From: Methylobacterium sp. J-070
GTDB taxonomy: Bacteria; Pseudomonadota; Alphaproteobacteria; Rhizobiales; Beijerinckiaceae
NCBI RefSeq assembly: GCF_022829385.1
Contig: NZ_JAKSXX010000116.1
Span: forward strand, 1-64,000
DNA: 64,000 nt
Direction: 5' to 3'
Within the stretch, counting starts at the first letter, position 1. Each line of letters opens with the position of its first letter. Below, piece after piece: positions 63,121 to 64,000 of this stretch. A program made the position numbers and the translations under genes. The notes below the pieces were generated by a model that ran no database searches, was not told the origin of the DNA, and saw only the letters and a list, made by a program, of their open reading frames with translations.

Positions 63121-64000
63121 CTACTCCACCACGTTCTGCGGCTTGCCGGCGACGAACGCCTCGACGTTGTCGACCAGCTGATCGGCGAGGATCTGCATCG
63201 CCTCCTTGCTGGCCCAGGCCACGTGCGGGGTGACGATCAGGTTCGGCAGATCGGCCTCGCACAGGATGTTGCCGTCCTTGGGGGGCTCCTGCGCCACCAC
63301 GTCGAACCCGGCGCCCGCGATGGTGCCGTCCTTGAGCGCGGCGAGCAGGGCCGCCTCGTCCACCAGCCCGCCCCGGGCGGTGTTGATCAGGATGGCGTTC
63401 TTCTTCATCCGCTTGAGCTCGGCGGCCCCGATCATCCCCTTGGTGTCGGGGGTCAGCGGCACGTGCAGCGTGATCACGTCGGACTGCGTCAGGATCGTCT
63501 CGAAATCGACGAGCCCGTCCTGCGGGAACACGTCGTAGGCCAGCACCTTCATGCCCAGCGCCTCGGCCCGCTTGCCGATCGACTTGCCGAGCGCGCCGTA
63601 GCCGACGATGCCGAGCGTCGAGCCGGCGATGTCGTAGATCGGGTAGTCGAAGTAGCAGAACTGCGTGGACTTCGCCCAGTCGCCGCGGCGCACCGAATTG
63701 GCGTACGGCACGATCGCCCGGCGCAGGGCGAACATCAGCCCGACCACGTGCTCCGGCACGGTGTTGAACGCGTAGTTGCGGATGTTGACGACCGTGATCC
63801 CTTGCGCCTTCGCCTGGGCCTTGTCGACCACGTCCGTGCCGGTGGCGGCCACCGCGATCAGCTTCAGGTCGGGCAGCTGCTTCAGCGTCTCGGCCCGCAT
63901 CGGGACCTTGTTGATCAGCGCGATCTCGGCGCCCTGGAGCCGGGACACCGTGTCCTCCGGCGTCCAGGTCGACTCGTGCTCGACGTACTCGTGCGGGAAG
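63121..64000 (-). CDS. hprA: Hydroxypyruvate reductase (partial, runs off window)
   Basis: The C-terminal 292 codons of a D-2-hydroxyacid dehydrogenase converting hydroxypyruvate to glycerate in the serine cycle. The NAD-binding motif is LGIVGYGALGKSIGKRAEAL, and catalytic Arg, Glu and His are in NTARGGLVDE, FDVVAQEPP and TPHVAWASKEA. The sequence continues upstream to the window edge (FPHEYVEHESTWTPEDTVSR), so the true start lies beyond 64000; the methionine at 63948 is internal. The next gene in this order is usually sgaA. Confidence 0.96.
   Translation of the reverse strand, partial: FPHEYVEHESTWTPEDTVSRLQGAEIALINKVPMRAETLKQLPDLKLIAVAATGTDVVDKAQAKAQGITVVNIRNYAFNTVPEHVVGLMFALRRAIVPYANSVRRGDWAKSTQFCYFDYPIYDIAGSTLGIVGYGALGKSIGKRAEALGMKVLAYDVFPQDGLVDFETILTQSDVITLHVPLTPDTKGMIGAAELKRMKKNAILINTARGGLVDEAALLAALKDGTIAGAGFDVVAQEPPKDGNILCEADLPNLIVTPHVAWASKEAMQILADQLVDNVEAFVAGKPQNVVE

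Overview
This is a GC-rich window from an alphaproteobacterial methylotroph, almost certainly a Methylobacterium-type organism. The strongest evidence is the serine-cycle and C1-transfer cluster at the right end, all on the minus strand: hprA (cut by the window edge), mtdA, fchA, mtkA, mtkB, ppc and mcl. A divergent paralogue of formaldehyde-activating enzyme (Fae) lies elsewhere in the window. High GC creates many long antisense ORFs; these were treated as shadows.

Layout. 1-4.2 kb: start of a solute-binding protein, a metallo-beta-lactamase-fold hydrolase, a DUF6894-type protein, a Rieske oxygenase, a 23-codon gene with an exceptionally long Shine-Dalgarno, and a coiled-coil protein. 4.4-10.5 kb: translation and secretion block (YHS-like protein, ffh, chorismate mutase, rpsP, rimM, trmD), with two opposite-strand genes between rimM and trmD. 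10.7-17.7 kb: serC, a DUF1902 protein, the nitrogen pair glnK-amtB, tesB diverging from a ubiquinone-type hydroxylase, and a cupin. 18.1-23.3 kb: two large glycosyltransferases, one with about eight N-terminal tandem repeats. 23.6-36.7 kb: a plus-strand run with the Fae-like gene, a MoxR/DUF58/DUF4159/VWA-like membrane module, two tandem solute-binding proteins and a YejB-type permease. 36.8-44.3 kb: ArsR/SRPBCC pair, NIPSNAP protein, AraC regulator diverging from an MFS transporter, GNAT, a membrane protein and a Bcr/CflA-type MFS. 44.4-50.1 kb: membrane cytochrome c diverging from kdsB-pheA, a phosphatase, GNAT, ppa and a gamma-carbonic anhydrase. 50.3-54.6 kb: small exported proteins, then an HTH regulator and a tight PIG-L deacetylase / NodS-like methyltransferase / GT2 operon. 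54.7-64 kb: serine cycle.

How the genes work together. The right-end enzymes move methylene-H4F carbon into serine-cycle intermediates (mtdA and fchA interconvert C1-H4F species; hprA makes glycerate; ppc makes oxaloacetate; mtkAB activates malate; mcl splits malyl-CoA to glyoxylate and acetyl-CoA). An inverted repeat with a T-run and a candidate promoter between fchA and mtkA suggest at least two transcription units. serC and pheA supply amino acids, and glnK-amtB handles ammonium.

GC-rich palindromic repeats are scattered through intergenic regions. Three long composite copies share one architecture, and two of these flank serine-cycle genes. No tRNA, rRNA, CRISPR array, transposase or phage gene was recognised.
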